Assembly (NCBI GenBank): GCA_038049695.1
Contig: CP142451.1
Coordinates: 68,092,001 to 68,156,000 of the forward strand
DNA from: Cinnamomum chago
Taxonomy: Eukaryota; Streptophyta; Magnoliopsida; Laurales; Lauraceae
Direction of reading: 5' to 3'
DNA length: 64,000 nt
Shown here: positions 23,426 to 36,524 of the stretch, piece by piece
Layout: the number at the start of each line of letters is the position of its first letter
Numbering within the stretch: the stretch's first letter is position 1
Made by a program: the position numbers and the translations under genes
The notes under the pieces: model-generated
What the model saw: the letters and a program-made list of their open reading frames with translations, nothing else
Database searches by the model: none
Told to the model about the DNA's origin: nothing

Positions 23426-23924
23426 TCCCCTGGACCAAAATTCCCAAAAATGCAATTTTTCAAAGTATTTCTTGGGGAAACTTTTGGCCACTAAATCAAG
23501 CTTGAATAACATGTTTTAAATCAAATGAAGACGTTTAAAAACATGAAACACAAAAAGCCTAAAATGATTCGAAACTTTAAATCCAAAGGCTAGCTTGAAT
23601 TCTAAAAACTCTTTTCATATGAAAATGCATACAAAGATGATTCTGAAAGTGATGAATGTATGCAAGGCACAAACCTAAATTCTCAATATGATTTCTCAAA
23701 AGTAATACACAAAGAATTAGGTTTTCAAAAGAGTTTGGATTCTAAAACCAATGCATCCAAGATTAGAAACAAAACATGCATAAAACAATACTTTTACAAA
23801 TCTTAAAAGCAATGCATGTATAAAACCAGATTTCAAGGTTTTCTAAAACAATGCAAGTGTGAAAATTCAAATGATGCTAAAGTGAAAATGCATCCATCAA
23901 ATTGCAAAAACAAAATACCTAACA

Positions 23925-23945
23925 ATCTCCCCCTTTGCAATTTGA
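23925..23945 (-). promoter_or_regulatory. Polypurine tract of D
   Basis: Minus strand TTGCAAAGGGGGAGAT lies directly before the LTR start TGTTAGG. This is the usual plus-strand primer layout of plant copia elements. Confidence 0.85.
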
Positions 23946-26284
23946 TGGCAACTTACTCATCATTGAAATTTACACACTTAGTCTTCAGCTCCCCCTAAGC
24001 TGGACAAGTCTTGAAATCTTCTTGGATGCTCCTCCCTTGGGCTCTTTTCTTCAATCTTCTTGATGCTTGGAGCTTGATCATTCTTCAAGCTTTCTTTTCA
24101 TCTTCCTCTCTATGGCCAAGCATCTTCTTTAGCTCCCAAGCTTTCTTTCTTCTATTTGCTCTCCCCCTTTGACCATGCATCTCTCTCCCTTTGGCAAGGT
24201 ATGCATTCTCTTCACCTTTAGAGAACTTGAAAGCTCTCTCCCCCTTTGAAGAGTAGGAGATCTTTGAGTACTTGAACTCTCTCTCCCCCTTTGCCATTAA
24301 ATTGCAAAAATACCTACACACATGAAATAAGGAAAATACCTTTAGTAGCACCTGTTAACAAATGAAATCGAAAATGAAATACATAACAGGCTATCATGTA
24401 TGGAAGTTATCTCTAAGGGCTCAAAGGCAATCCAAGGGTGAATTTGATCAAAACTAATTCTTCCTATGAAGGTTTACACCCCCCCTCAATCCATTCTCTT
24501 CTTTTGTCAAACTTTTGACAAGATATAACTATTTGGATCAAGAAGTAGATGGTTCAACCAAATGAGGGTCAACTTCAAGGAAAGGATTAGATTCATTTAA
24601 CTATAGAAAGGACAATATGATCAAATTACCAAAAGAAAGCAAGGTCAATGGGAAAAGCAATCATGGATATCAATTGGAAAAACAAAGAATACCAATTGAG
24701 ATTTAAGGATAAGACTATTAAACACAATCACTCTAAAATGGATTTAAAAGTATAACTATTAGGAAAAATCCAAATTAGAGCTATCCATGATGAAATGGGG
24801 TTTATTAATCATAGCATCAAATAATCTAACTATGGAAAGCATATGCTATGAAGGTTTTGAAATCATTTCATTCAAACAATAAATGTGACTATTAATGTGC
24901 AAGAATGAGTGAAATGAAATTCAATCATGAAGCCAACCTCAACTAATAACCAACCAATATTATAAACACATAAACATGGTGGTCATGAGATATACCTATA
25001 TGAGCAAGAGAGGTGGCAAACATGAACATTATGATGCTTATGGAGTGTGACATGGAACAAATATATAACTATCAAGCTCAATCCATTGTACACAAGGTCT
25101 ATCACAATCACAAGAAATCAAATCAATCGTAAATTATACCAAATGAAACCAATTGAATTTGACAAGATGATAAAGAGCAAGAATGTGACAAATACAAAAT
25201 TCCATCAAGCATCATAAATGCATATTCATCACTTTTAAAGATATAACTATTGAGCATAGTGATGAACAAGAGAAATTGCAATGCAAAAAGATATGACTTG
25301 GTAATGCATGCAATTTCCAAAGTGTCAAAATCATATGAAATCAACATCTAAGATATCCATCAAACATATAGAGATATGAGGAATGGATTTCAAAGAGTTT
25401 CATATGATCAAGAACACTACTATGAAGTTGAACCATGTATAAGGATGACACCAAGAGAATCTACATGAATCAACATCATAACCATCCAAAAAGAAATGAC
25501 TATAAGGCATAGAGGATGGATTTGAGTTCTAGTATGGTTTCTACAAAGAAAACTAAGATCACAACCATACATGGAACCAATTGTCATTTGCATATAAAAA
25601 GAATAACTAAATAAGCAAAGATGCAAACAACATACATTTCCAATTCTAAGATAATGAAACCAAAAGGAAAGGAAATGAGAACATGGAACATGCTTAGATG
25701 AATATAACTAATGATGTTATAGAGCATTTCCATTCAAACAATCTTCAAATCATTTTGATAAACAAAATCCAACAATGAGCATTAAAAAGAATGATTTTGA
25801 AGATCAATTTTCAACATTGTATTTTAAAAGATATAACTTAAATGAAACACATACAAGTTGATTTTTCAAAACAATGATTTTCCATATAAAAGTATAACTT
25901 AGAAATCCATGGAAAAACTTGAATTGATTCAAATCATTTGTTCAAATAATCTTACTATGACATCTACACAAATGATTCAACAACAATTGATCATGAAAAA
26001 TCTAGCTATGAAAGCTTTTGAAATCACAATCAATTGATCATGTAGAGAAATGCAATGCAAGACATATGTGTGCAAAAAGCAAATCAAACATGATGAAATT
26101 ATAATCAAAAGATTTTGAAAACCATGATATGTAACAAGAATGGTGCATGAAAATAAAATCAATTGATCATAAAGAAACAATGCATATTAATAAATGTAAC
26201 TAAGAAGGAACAAAATGCAAAGTAACATGACCAACAAAGTGATTTAACTTAAAAAGAATAGGTTGGTCAAGAAGGTTCAAGGCC
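23946..26284. other. AT-rich non-coding interior of D
   Basis: No coding region seen. It has CTCCCCCTTTG words near 24170-24300 that repeat the polypurine wording, and many scattered (T)ATAACTA(T) words about every 60-150 bases. The same sequence, moderately diverged, forms the interior of D' (29733-32440). Confidence 0.6.
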
Positions 26285-27057
26285 TTAAGGTTTGTCTAAG
26301 TAAATAACTTTAGGAATCCACCTAAGGTCTTGAGAGGGTTGAACTTTGAGGTCTATTTTGGACTTCTCACCAACTAAAGGAGATTTGACTTGATAAAGCT
26401 TCAATTTAAACTTATCACCATGATATTTAGATTTAACTAAATTTAGCTTAGATTGGTGATTAGTATTTTGATGTTGGTGAGTTTGTTTCTTTGGGGATTG
26501 ATTCACTTTTCTTTTCTTCTTATTTTCTCCCTTCATTTGATTTTTGAATTTTAGATTTAACTTTGTTACTTTATTCAAAAGTTCTTTCATGGGTTGATAT
26601 AAGGGAGATAGGTTGAGAAGCTTTTTGTTTATAGATTCTTTTAAACTTGGTTTAACTTATTTAAACTTCTTAGAATCTATCTTAGGAGACTCCATTTTAA
26701 ATGGTTTAACTTGTCTAATCTTTTTGGAGTCTTCCTTGATTTTTAGTGTCTTACCCTTCATAGATTTAGATTCTACCTTTTTGGGTTCAAAGATGGGTTT
26801 AGACACATGGCTTCTTCTTAATTTGTACTCAAACCTAAAATGCCCTTCAATGCCACAATAAATACATTTTGATTTGGGCAAGGGAGAAAGAGTGCTAGAG
26901 AATGAGGACTCACCTTTCACAAAAGTGTTGGTGAATTTAGGGTCATGTGAAATATTCCTATCAAATCCAATACCTGTCCTATCACCATGAGATTTACCCA
27001 ATTTAAATAATTTTTCAAGTCTTTCTTCACTTTAGGTAAACTTGCACTCATACTTTT
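26285..27057 (-). pseudogene. D gag C-terminal half with zinc knuckle
   Basis: Gag would bind RNA and form the particle. The knuckle reads CIYCGIEGHFRFEY: C-x2-C-x4-H are kept but the last Cys of CCHC is Tyr. It is followed by a very Lys-rich, low-complexity tail. Stops lie near 26655 and 27035. After D' and one CTTTT copy are removed, the frame continues from the coiled-coil half at 37046 without a shift, so D's gag was nearly intact when D' arrived. Confidence 0.75.
27053..27057. repeat. TSD CTTTT of D', left
   Basis: It pairs exactly with 37052-37056. Confidence 0.9.
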
Positions 27058-29153
27058 TGAAAGTCCTTGGGATCCTAACCCTAGAGGGGGGGTGAATAGG
27101 GTGAGCTACAATTATGACTAATTTAAACCAATTTTAACTTCTTAACATAAACTAGTCAAATGTGATGATTAATCATATAAAATGCGGAAGCTAAACAAAA
27201 ACAATCACCACATAGCAATCACCACAACACAATATTTATAGTGGTTCGGCCAACGTGCCTACATCCACTACCGGCTTGTGCATCCAACACCCCACCGGAT
27301 TTCCACTATGTATGCTTTTTACTAGGCTAAGCAATAACCCTTACAATGTTGTTTTTCTAGGCTAAACAACAACCTCTCAATGTGCTTTTATAGGCTTAGC
27401 AATAACCTTTACAAGATGCTTTTCAAGGCTAAGCAATAACCTTTACACAATGCTTTTCTTAGGCTAAGCAATAACCTTACAAGATAAAGATTTCTCTAAG
27501 AAAGTGTCCTCTCAAAAGATCACTCTAAGAGATTACAATTTAAGCTCAAATTAATTTGCCTCTAAATAGGCGGATATGAAAATGAAAACTAACTCACACA
27601 AACACTCAAAGAAATGCAAAGATGTATGCTTATGAAGTGTGTATGTGAGAACTTCAATCAAGTTTAAAAGTAAGCTCAATCAATTTATGCTTAATGCAAT
27701 TTGAAAGTTTAAGGCACAAAAAGATATGATTGAAGTTCTATGCAAATCACTTGAACAATTACACACTTGTGAATAATATGAAAATCTAAAGATCACAAGT
27801 TGTATGAAAGTGTTTAAGCCTAATCAAGTGATGCATGTGTAATGTTGTTTTCAAAACTAATTTGACTAAAGATTAAATGAATGAAAACAACAAGGGAAGT
27901 TTCAACCAAGTGAAATAATCATGCAATAAAAGAAATCAAAGATTTAGGCTAAGCATGATTAAGAAAGTTTAAAACAAAACTTGGGTTGAAATCAAAGTGA
28001 TGAATCCAATCTTGAATATCAAAGATGAAGGTATATGAAGTGTGTGTGTGTGGTCCTCAATCATTTTGAAAATGAAAGTTCATAAATGTATGCCTAAGGC
28101 TTTTGAAAGTTTTAGCTCATAAAACATTTATGATTGAGGAAGTAATGCAATCACATGTTAAAAGTAACAACTTGTTAATCATATCAAAGTTACACAAGTT
28201 GTATGAAATGGATTAGCTCTAAACATGTGATGCATAGGGATGTCAATCAAATCAACAATGAAGATCAAAACATAAAAATAGATTTGATTGAAATGAGGGG
28301 ACAAATCATATGTAATTATAAATACAACTTGAATATGATGTACCAATCAAAGTAAGGCAAGTTGTGAAACATTAAAACAATAATACACATATGATTTGTA
28401 ATGATGTTGAATCCAAAACATAAGATACATTTGAAAGAGATTTTCTCATGATGGAAAACAACAACCAAAGATTCAACAAAGTATATGAATCATGTTACAT
28501 ATTTCATTAACATGATCTACTTAGATTTACCAAAGATAAAGTACTACTTTGATGAATCAATGGTGATGTATCCAAAACAATAGATCTATTCAAAATATAG
28601 AACATGCTAAGGATACAACAAATCATAGATTAACATGCTACAAAAGATTTATCAAAGATAAAACAAAACATGAAAACATATGATTTGTAAAGAAGTTGAA
28701 TCCAAAACATAAGATAGTTTTGAAAGTGATTTTCTTATGATGGAAAACAACAACCAAAGATTCAACAAAGTATATGGATCATGTTACATGTGATTTCAAA
28801 GATTTTTCCATTAACATGATCTACTTAGATTTACCAAAGATTAAGTACTACTTTGATTGAATCATATGATGTTGTATCCAAAACAATAAATCAACTCAAA
28901 ACATAAAACATGTTAGGGACACAACACAAACATAGTTTAACATGCTAGAAATGATTTACCAAAAATAAAACAAAGCATGAAAACATATGATTAAGGAAGG
29001 AAGAGCCTACTTGGTGGTTTAACTTCATTAATCCAAGCTTTAGCTTTCCTAATCATCCCCTTCATCCCTTGGTTCTTTTCCCTTTTGATATGCCTCAATA
29101 CCTCTCAAGGAGGGGCTTAAAATTCCCAACTTTTGGCAAAGGAAAGAACTCAT

Positions 29154-29160
29154 ATTTATA
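29154..29160 (-). promoter_or_regulatory. TATA box of D' 3' LTR
   Basis: GCTATAAATATG on the minus strand, about 30 bases downstream of the palindrome cluster. Confidence 0.55.
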
Positions 29161-29186
29161 GCAAAAAGTTGCCAACGGCTAGTCCT

Positions 29187-29330
29187 CGGTCGACCTAGAC
29201 ACAGGCCTCGGTCGACCGGGAAGGCACAACGGTCATATTTTTGACCGTTGGCAAGTTTCAGCTCAGAAACAGCTGACTCGCCCGACAGTGTTCCCGGTCG
29301 ACCGGGACACAGGTCTCGGTCGACCGGCGA
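29187..29330. repeat. GGTCGACC palindrome cluster in D' 3' LTR
   Basis: Four exact sites, two of them CCGGTCGACCGG-like. They sit inside a larger inverted repeat (CGACAGTGTTCCC...CGGCGACACTGCCG). The conserved hairpin ACGGTCA-N5-TGACCGT lies between the pairs. The 5' LTR copy is at 36525-36668. Confidence 0.9.
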
Positions 29331-29712
29331 CACTGCCGGGACTCCCCCTTTTTGCAAAAATTCAACTTTTGCCTATTTGAAGGTATTTCTTTGGGGGACC
29401 TTTTGGCCACTAAATCAAGCTGGAAAAACATGTTTTAAAGATTCTAATAGTTTTTAAAACATAAAAAGCCTAAAAAGACTCAAAACTTTTAAAACAAAGG
29501 CTAGCTTGATTTCTTGAAAACTCTTTTCTAAAACAAATGCATCCAAGTTTTAAAAACAAATCATGCATAAATCAATACTTTTATAAATCTTAAAAGCAAT
29601 GCATGGATAAAACAAGATTTCAAGTTTATTTAAAACCAATGCAAGTGTGAACTAACAAATGATGCTAAAGTGCAAATGCATCCATCAAATTGCAAATACA
29701 AAATTCCTAACA

Positions 29713-29732
29713 ATCTCCCCCTTTGCAATTTG
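29713..29732 (-). promoter_or_regulatory. Polypurine tract of D'
   Basis: TTGCAAAGGGGGAGAT immediately before LTR start TGTTAGG, identical to that of D. Confidence 0.85.
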
Positions 29733-32498
29733 ATGGCAACTTACTCATCATTGAAATTACACACTTAGTCTTTAGCTCCCCCTAAGCTTGACAAGTCTTG
29801 AAATCTTCTTGGATGCTCCTTCTCTTAGCTTGAGCTCTTTTCTTCATTCTTCATGATGCTTGGTGCTTGATCATTCTTCAATCTTTCTTTCTTTATGGCC
29901 AAGCATCTTCTTTAGCTCCAAGCTTTCTTTCTTCTAGTTGCTCTCCCCCTTTGACCATGCCTCTTTCTCCCTTTGGCAAGGTATGTATTCTCTCCCCTTG
30001 TAGAAGATCATACACAACTCTCCCCTTAGGAAGCTTGGACATTCTCTTTACCCTTTTGAGAACTTGCATAATTTCTCCCCCTTTGCCATTAAATTGCAAA
30101 GGTACCTACACACATGAAATAAGGAAAATACCTTTAGTAGCACCTGTTAACAAATGAAATCGAAAATGAAATACATAACAGGCTATCATGAGTGGTGGTA
30201 ATCTCTAAGGGCTCAAAGGCAATCCAAGGGTCAATTTGATCAAAACTAATACTTCCTATGAAGGTTTACACTCCCCCTCAATCCATTCTCTCCTTTTGTC
30301 AAACTCTTGACAAAGATTTAACTATTTGGTTTAAGAAGAAGATGGTTTAAACAATTGAGGGTCAACTTCAAGGAAATGATTAGATTCATTTAACTATAAA
30401 GCTCAATATGATCAAATTGCCAAAAGAGAGCTAGGTCTAAAGAGACAAGCAATCATGGATATTAATTGGAAAAATAAAGAATACCAATTGAGATTTAAGG
30501 ATAAGACTATTAAATCAATCACTCTAAAATGGATTTAAAAGTATAACTATTAGGAGAAATCCAAATAAGAGCTATCCATGATGCAATGGGGTTTACTCAA
30601 ACATAGCATCAATCAATATAACTTATGAAAATCATATGCTATGTAAGTTTTGAAATCATTTCATTCAATCATTAAATATGACTATTAATGTGCAAGAATG
30701 AGTGAAATGAAATTCAAACATGAAGCCAACCTCAACTGATAACCAACCAATATTACGAACACATAAACATGGTGGTCATGAGATTTACCGATAAGAGCAA
30801 AAGAGGTGGCAACATGAACATTATGATGCTAATGGTGTGTGACATGGAACAATCATATTACTTATCAAGTTCAATCCAATGCACACAAGGTTTATCACAT
30901 TCACAAGAAATCAAATCAATCAAACATTATACCAATTGAATCCAATTGAATTTGATAACATGATAAAGAGCAAGAATGTGACAAAATTCCATCAAGCATC
31001 ATAAATGCATATTCATCACTTTTAAAGATATAACTATTGAGTATAGTGATGAACAAGATAAATTGCAATGCAAAATGATATTACTTTGTAATGCATGCAA
31101 TTTCCAAAGTGTCAAAATCATATGAATTCAACATCTAAGATATCCATCAAACATATAGAAATATGAGGAATAGATTTCAAAGAGTTTCATATGATTAAGA
31201 ACACTACTATGAAGTTGAAACATGTATAAAGATGATATCACTTAGAGAAAATACATGAATCAACATCATAACCATCCAAAAAGATATGACTAGAATGGCA
31301 TAGAGGATGGATTTGAGTTCTAGTATGGTTTCAACAAATATAATAAATACCACAACCATACATAGAACAATTTGACATTTGCATAGAGAGGATCAATCAA
31401 CACTCAAGATCTAACTCATACCATTCATCAAAAAAGAATATAACTAATTAAGCACAAGAAGGTATGAGGTTAAAAGGATCAATCTATCATGTAACATCTC
31501 CACTCTTAGCAAATGTACTAAGCTTACAATGAAATGGACAATAGATATGAGGTTTATACCAAATGAACTTTGCACATAAAATCACATATGTACATAAAAA
31601 GCTCAAATACAAGATTTTACTATAAAGCACATAAACACTCATTAATTTGCATTAATGAAACTATATACCAAAATAGGCACAAACATGCAAATCAATGAAA
31701 CCATATCCAACCATGCAATGTAAGACAACAAAATCAATTTGCATAAAGAATGTCACTAAATGAGCAAAGATGCAAATTGTTTGTAAAAATTATTCCCTTC
31801 CAAATGATATAATCATAATTAGGCACAAGGAAATAAATTCAAGGAAAATGCTTCTAAAAATACAACCAATAAAGCTTAGAACATTTTCCAAGGTTTTTCA
31901 AATCACTTCAATGTATGAAATTCCAACAAAGAATCATTTATAGAATTAAGAGCAAGTGATTTTGAAAAACAAGAAGTGTACAATTATAAATTGAACACAT
32001 ATTTTCCATACCAAGAGATTTAACTTTGAAAACTCAATGGAAAACTAAAATGCTTCAAATCAATTGATTTCCAAAAAGGACCTAACTATGACAATCATCA
32101 AAAGATTTTCCAACATCAATTGATCATGAAAAACTAGCTATGAAAGCATTTGTAATCACAATCAATTGATCATGAATAGATATGCACTACAAGAGATATA
32201 TCTATATGAACAAAATGCAAATCCATCATGAAAGTATTGCAATCAAGGATTTTGAAAACCATGAGATATAACTTTAAAAGTTCATGAAGACAAAATCAAA
32301 TGATCACAAAGAAACATTGCATTTTAAAAGATGTGACTACAAAGAAACAAAATGCAAATGTACTACGACCAACAAATAGATATAACAAAAAAAAAGGAAT
32401 AGGTTGGTCTAGTGGGATCAAGGCCTTAAGGTTACTCAAATAGTCTACCTTTGAAAATACACCTAAGGTCTTGAAAAGGATGTCCTTGGGATACCAAT
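29733..32498. other. Non-coding interior of D'
   Basis: AT-rich with no gene; it aligns with the interior of D (23946 to about 26330). It stops where D's gag would begin and passes straight to the primer site. At 32482-32495 the site reads TTGGTATCCCAAGG on the minus strand, so only the first eight bases agree with the initiator tRNA-Met site of D. Confidence 0.75.
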
Positions 32499-33178
32499 TG
32501 AAAGTCCTTGGGATCCTAACCCTAGAGGGGGGGTGAATAGGGTGAGCTACAATTATGACTAATTTAAACCAATTTTAACTTCTTAACATAAACTAGTCAA
32601 ATGTGATGATTAATCATATAAAATGCGGAAGCTAAACAAAAACAATCACCACATAGCAATCACCACAACACAATATTTATAGTGGTTCGGCCAACGTGCC
32701 TACATCCACTACCGGCTTGTGCATCCAACACCCCACCGGATTTCCACTATGTATGCTTTTTACTAGGCTAAGCAATAACCCTTACAATGTTGTTTTTCTA
32801 GGCTAAACAACAACCTCTCAATGTGCTTTTATAGGCTTAGCAATAACCTTTACAAGATGCTTTTCAAGGCTAAGCAATAACCTTTACACAATGCTTTTCT
32901 TAGGCTAAGCAATAACCTTACAAGATAAAGATTTCTCTAAGAAAGTGTCCTCTCAAAAGATCACTCTAAGAGATTACAATTTAAGCTCAAATTAATTTGC
33001 CTCTAAATAGGCGGATATGAAAATGAAAACTAACTCACACAAACACTCAAAGAAATGCAAAGATGTATGCTTATGAAGTGTGTATGTGAGAACTTCAATC
33101 AAGTTTAAAAGTAAGCTCAATCAATTTATGCTTAATGCAATTTGAAAGTTTAAGGCACAAAAAGATATGATTGAAGTT

Positions 33179-33183
33179 CTATG
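33179..33183. repeat. TSD CTATG of D'', left
   Basis: It pairs exactly with 35077-35081; the other LTR of D' has a single CTATG at this place (27738-27742). Confidence 0.95.
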
Positions 33184-33690
33184 TGTTAGGGATTTTGTAA
33201 TTTGCAATTTGGTGGATGCATTTGCACTTTAGCATCATTTGAATTCTCACACTTGCATTGTTTTAGAAAACCTTGAAATTTAGTTTCATACATGCATAGC
33301 TTTTAAGATTTGGAAAAGTTCTTGTTTTATGCATGTTTTGGTTTTAAACTTGGATGCATTGGTTTTGAAACTCAAACTCTTTTGAAAACCTAATTCATTG
33401 TGCATTATATTTGGAAAATTATCTTGTCAATTTAGGTTTGAACTTTGCATACATACATCCCTTCATAATCTATATGTATGCATTGTTTTTGAAAAAGGAG
33501 TTTTTAGAAATCAAGCTAGCCTATGGTTTAAAGTTTCAAATCATTTTAGGCTTTGGATGTTTCATGTTTTTATACATCTTTGAATGATTTAAAACATGTG
33601 AAAAAGCTTGATTTTAATGGCCCAAAAGATCCCCAAAGAAAATCTTCAAGAAACCCAAAATATGGGAAATTCTGGGCAGGCCCGGCGTGG

Positions 33691-33824
33691 CCGGTCAACC
33701 GGCCAAGAGGCCCGGTCAACCGGCCACACACTGGCCGGTCAACCGGGCTCCTGAAGCCAAACGGCTCTTTTTATGACCGTTGTGTTTGGCCGGTCAACCT
33801 GCCTGTCATGGCCGGTCAACCGGG
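33691..33824. repeat. GGTCAACC near-palindrome cluster in D''
   Basis: Five sites, mostly CCGGTCAACCGG, and all with A at the position where D and D' have G. They take the same slot just upstream of the TATA box. Confidence 0.92.
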
Positions 33825-33851
33825 GATATAGCCGTTGGGCTGTTTTGGGGA

Positions 33852-33857
33852 TATAAA
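33852..33857 (+). promoter_or_regulatory. TATA box of D''
   Basis: TATAAA in GGGGATATAAATGAGG, about 30 bases after the last palindrome. Confidence 0.6.
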
Positions 33858-36524
33858 TGAGGTCTTTCCTTTGTCTTTGGTTGGAGATTTTGAAACCTTC
33901 TTTGAGGAGCTTTGAGAGAAGACAAAGGGGATGATCTAAGAGACATCAAGGGGTCATTAAGTAAAGCTTAAGCTTGGATCAACTAAGTTAAATCTCCAAG
34001 TAAGTTTTACTTTTAATTAATCATTTGTTATGTGCTTTATTTGAAACTTTGGAAAATGATTTCAAGCATGATAACAATGATGTGTTGAATCCTTTCTTCC
34101 CTCCATCTTTGTTATTCAAGATTGGATTCATCACTTTGATTTCAACCCAAGTTTTGTTTTAAACTTTCTTAATCATGCTTAGCCTAAAAACTTTGATTTC
34201 CTTTAATGCATGATTCTTTGTCTTGGTTGAAAGTTACCTTGTTGTTTTCATTCATTTAAACTTTAGTTAAACTAATTAGTTTTGAAAACAACATTGCACA
34301 TGCATCACTTGATTAGGCTTAAACACTTTCATACAACTTGTGATCTTTAGATTCTCAAATCATTCACAAGTGTGTAATTGTTCAAGTGATTTGCATAGAA
34401 CTTCAATCATATCTTTTTATGCCTTAAACTTTCAAATTGCATTAAGCATAAATTGATTGAGCTTACTTTTAAACTTGATTGGAGTTTTCACACACACACA
34501 CTTCATAAGCATACATCTTTGCATTCGTTGAGTGTTTGTGTGAGTTAGGATTTTCATTTTCATATCCGCCTATTTAGAGGCAATTTATTTGAGCTTAAAT
34601 TGTAATCTCTTAGAGTGTTGAGTAAACACTTTCTTAGAGAAATATTGATTTGTAAAGGTTATTGCTTAGCCTAAGAAAAGCATTGTGTAAGGTTATTGCT
34701 TAGCCTAAGAAAAGCATTTTGTAAAGGTTATTGCTTAGCCTCTAAAAGCACATTGAGAGGTTGTTGTTTAGCCTTGAAAAGCAACATTGTAAAGGTTATT
34801 GCTTAGCCTAGTAAAAAGCATAAATAGTGGAATCCGGTGGGGTGTTGGATACACAAGCCGGTAGTGGATGTAGGCACGTTGGCCGAACCACTATAAATAT
34901 TGTGTTGTGGTGATTGCAATGTGGTGTTTGTTTTTGTATTAGCTTCCGCATATTGTATGACAATTCATCACTTGTGACTAGTTTAGTTTGAGAAATTAAA
35001 ATTGGTCTAAATTGGTCATAGTTGTAGCTCACCCTATTCACCCCCCCTCTAGGGTTAGGATCCTCGTGGACTTTCACTATGCAAATCACTTGAACAATTA
35101 CACACTTGTGAATGATATGAAAATCTAAAGATCACAAGTTGTATGAAAGTGTTTAAGCCTAATCAAGTGATGCATGTGTAATGTTGTTTTCAAAACTAAT
35201 TTGACTAAAGATTAAATGAATGAAAACAACAAGGGAAGTTTCAACCAAGTGAAATAATCATGCAATAAAAGAAATCAAAGATTTAGGCTAAGCATGATTA
35301 AGAAAGTTTAAAACAAAACTTGGGTTGAAATCAAAGTGATGAATCCAATCTTGAATATCAAAGATGAAGGTATATGAAGTGTGTGTGTGTGGTCCTCAAT
35401 CATTTTGAAAATGAAAGTTCATAAATGTATGCCTAAGGCTTTTGAAAGTTTTAGCTCATAAAACATTTATGATTGAGGAAGTAATGCAATCACATGTTAA
35501 AAGTAACAACTTGTTAATGATATCAAAGTTACACAAGTTGTATGAAATGGATTAGCTCTAAAGATGTGATGCATAGGGATGTCAATCAAATCAACAATGA
35601 AGATCAAAACATAAAAATAGATTTGATTGAAATGAGTGGACAAATCATATGTAATTATAAATACAACTTGAATATGATGTACCAATCAAAGTAAGGCAAG
35701 TTGTGAAACATTAAAACAATAATACACATATGATTTGTAATGATGTTGAATCCAAAACATAAGATACATTTGAAAGAGATTTTCTCATGATGGAAAACAA
35801 CAACCAAAGATTCAACAAAGTATATGAATCATGTTACATATTTCATTAACATGATCTACTTAGATTTACCAAAGATAAAGTACTACTTTGATGAATCAAT
35901 GGTGATGTATCCAAAACAATAGATCTATTCAAAATATAGAACATGCTAAGGATACAACAAATCATAGATTAACATGCTACAAAAGATTTATCAAAGATAA
36001 AACAAAACATGAAAACATATGATTTGTAAAGAAGTTGAATCCAAAACATAAGATAGTTTTGAAAGTGATTTTCTTATGATGGAAAACAACAACCAAAGAT
36101 TCAACAAAGTATATGGATCATGTTACATGTGATTTCAAAGATTTTTCCATTAACATGATCTACTTAGATTTACCAAAGATTAAGTACTACTTTGATTGAA
36201 TCATATGATGTTGTATCCAAAACAATAAATCAACTCAAAACATAAAACATGTTAGGGACACAACACAAACATAGTTTAACATGCTAGAAATGATTTACCA
36301 AAAATAAAACAAAGCATGAAAACATATGATTAAGGAAGGAAGAGCCTACTTGGTGGTTTAACTTCATTAATCCAAGCTTTAGCTTTCCTAATCATCCCCT
36401 TCATCCCTTGGTTCTTTTCCCTTTTGATATGCCTCAATACCTCTCAAGGAGGGGCTTAAAATTCCCAACTTTTGGCAAAGGAAAGAACTCATATTTATAG
36501 CAAAAAGTTGCCAACGGCTAGTCC

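Larger units (their letters stand above)
22194..23924 (-). repeat. D 3' LTR (1731 bp)
   Basis: On the minus strand it begins TGTTAGG and ends GGACTTTCA. It contains a GGTCGACC palindrome cluster (23279-23425) and a TATA box (23245-23250). Repeated TTATTGCTTAGCC steps lie at 22450-22625. Confidence 0.9.
27058..29712 (-). repeat. D' 3' LTR
   Basis: Minus strand TGTTAGGAATTTTG to GGACTTTCA. It holds a GGTCGACC cluster at 29187-29330 and a TATA box at 29154-29160. Within it, 28400-28560 and 28680-28860 are two diverged copies of a segment of about 290 bases (both with ATGGAAAACAACAACC). Confidence 0.92.
33184..35076 (+). mobile_element. D'': solo LTR of a D-related family, inverted inside the D' LTR
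   Basis: It begins TGTTAGGGATTTTG, ends GGACTTTCA and is 1893 bp. The perfect CTATG duplication and the clean empty site in the other D' LTR prove a single insertion. Much of it is the reverse complement of its host LTR (for example 34490-35076 against 32499-33183), giving large inverted repeats. Its palindromes carry GGTCAACC, not GGTCGACC. It is the latest event in this stack. Confidence 0.95.

Noticed and set aside
29049..29357. Frame of 102 codons, identical to one at 36388-36696
   Set aside because: Both lie across the palindrome cluster of the two D' LTRs; identity comes from LTR duplication, not gene conservation.
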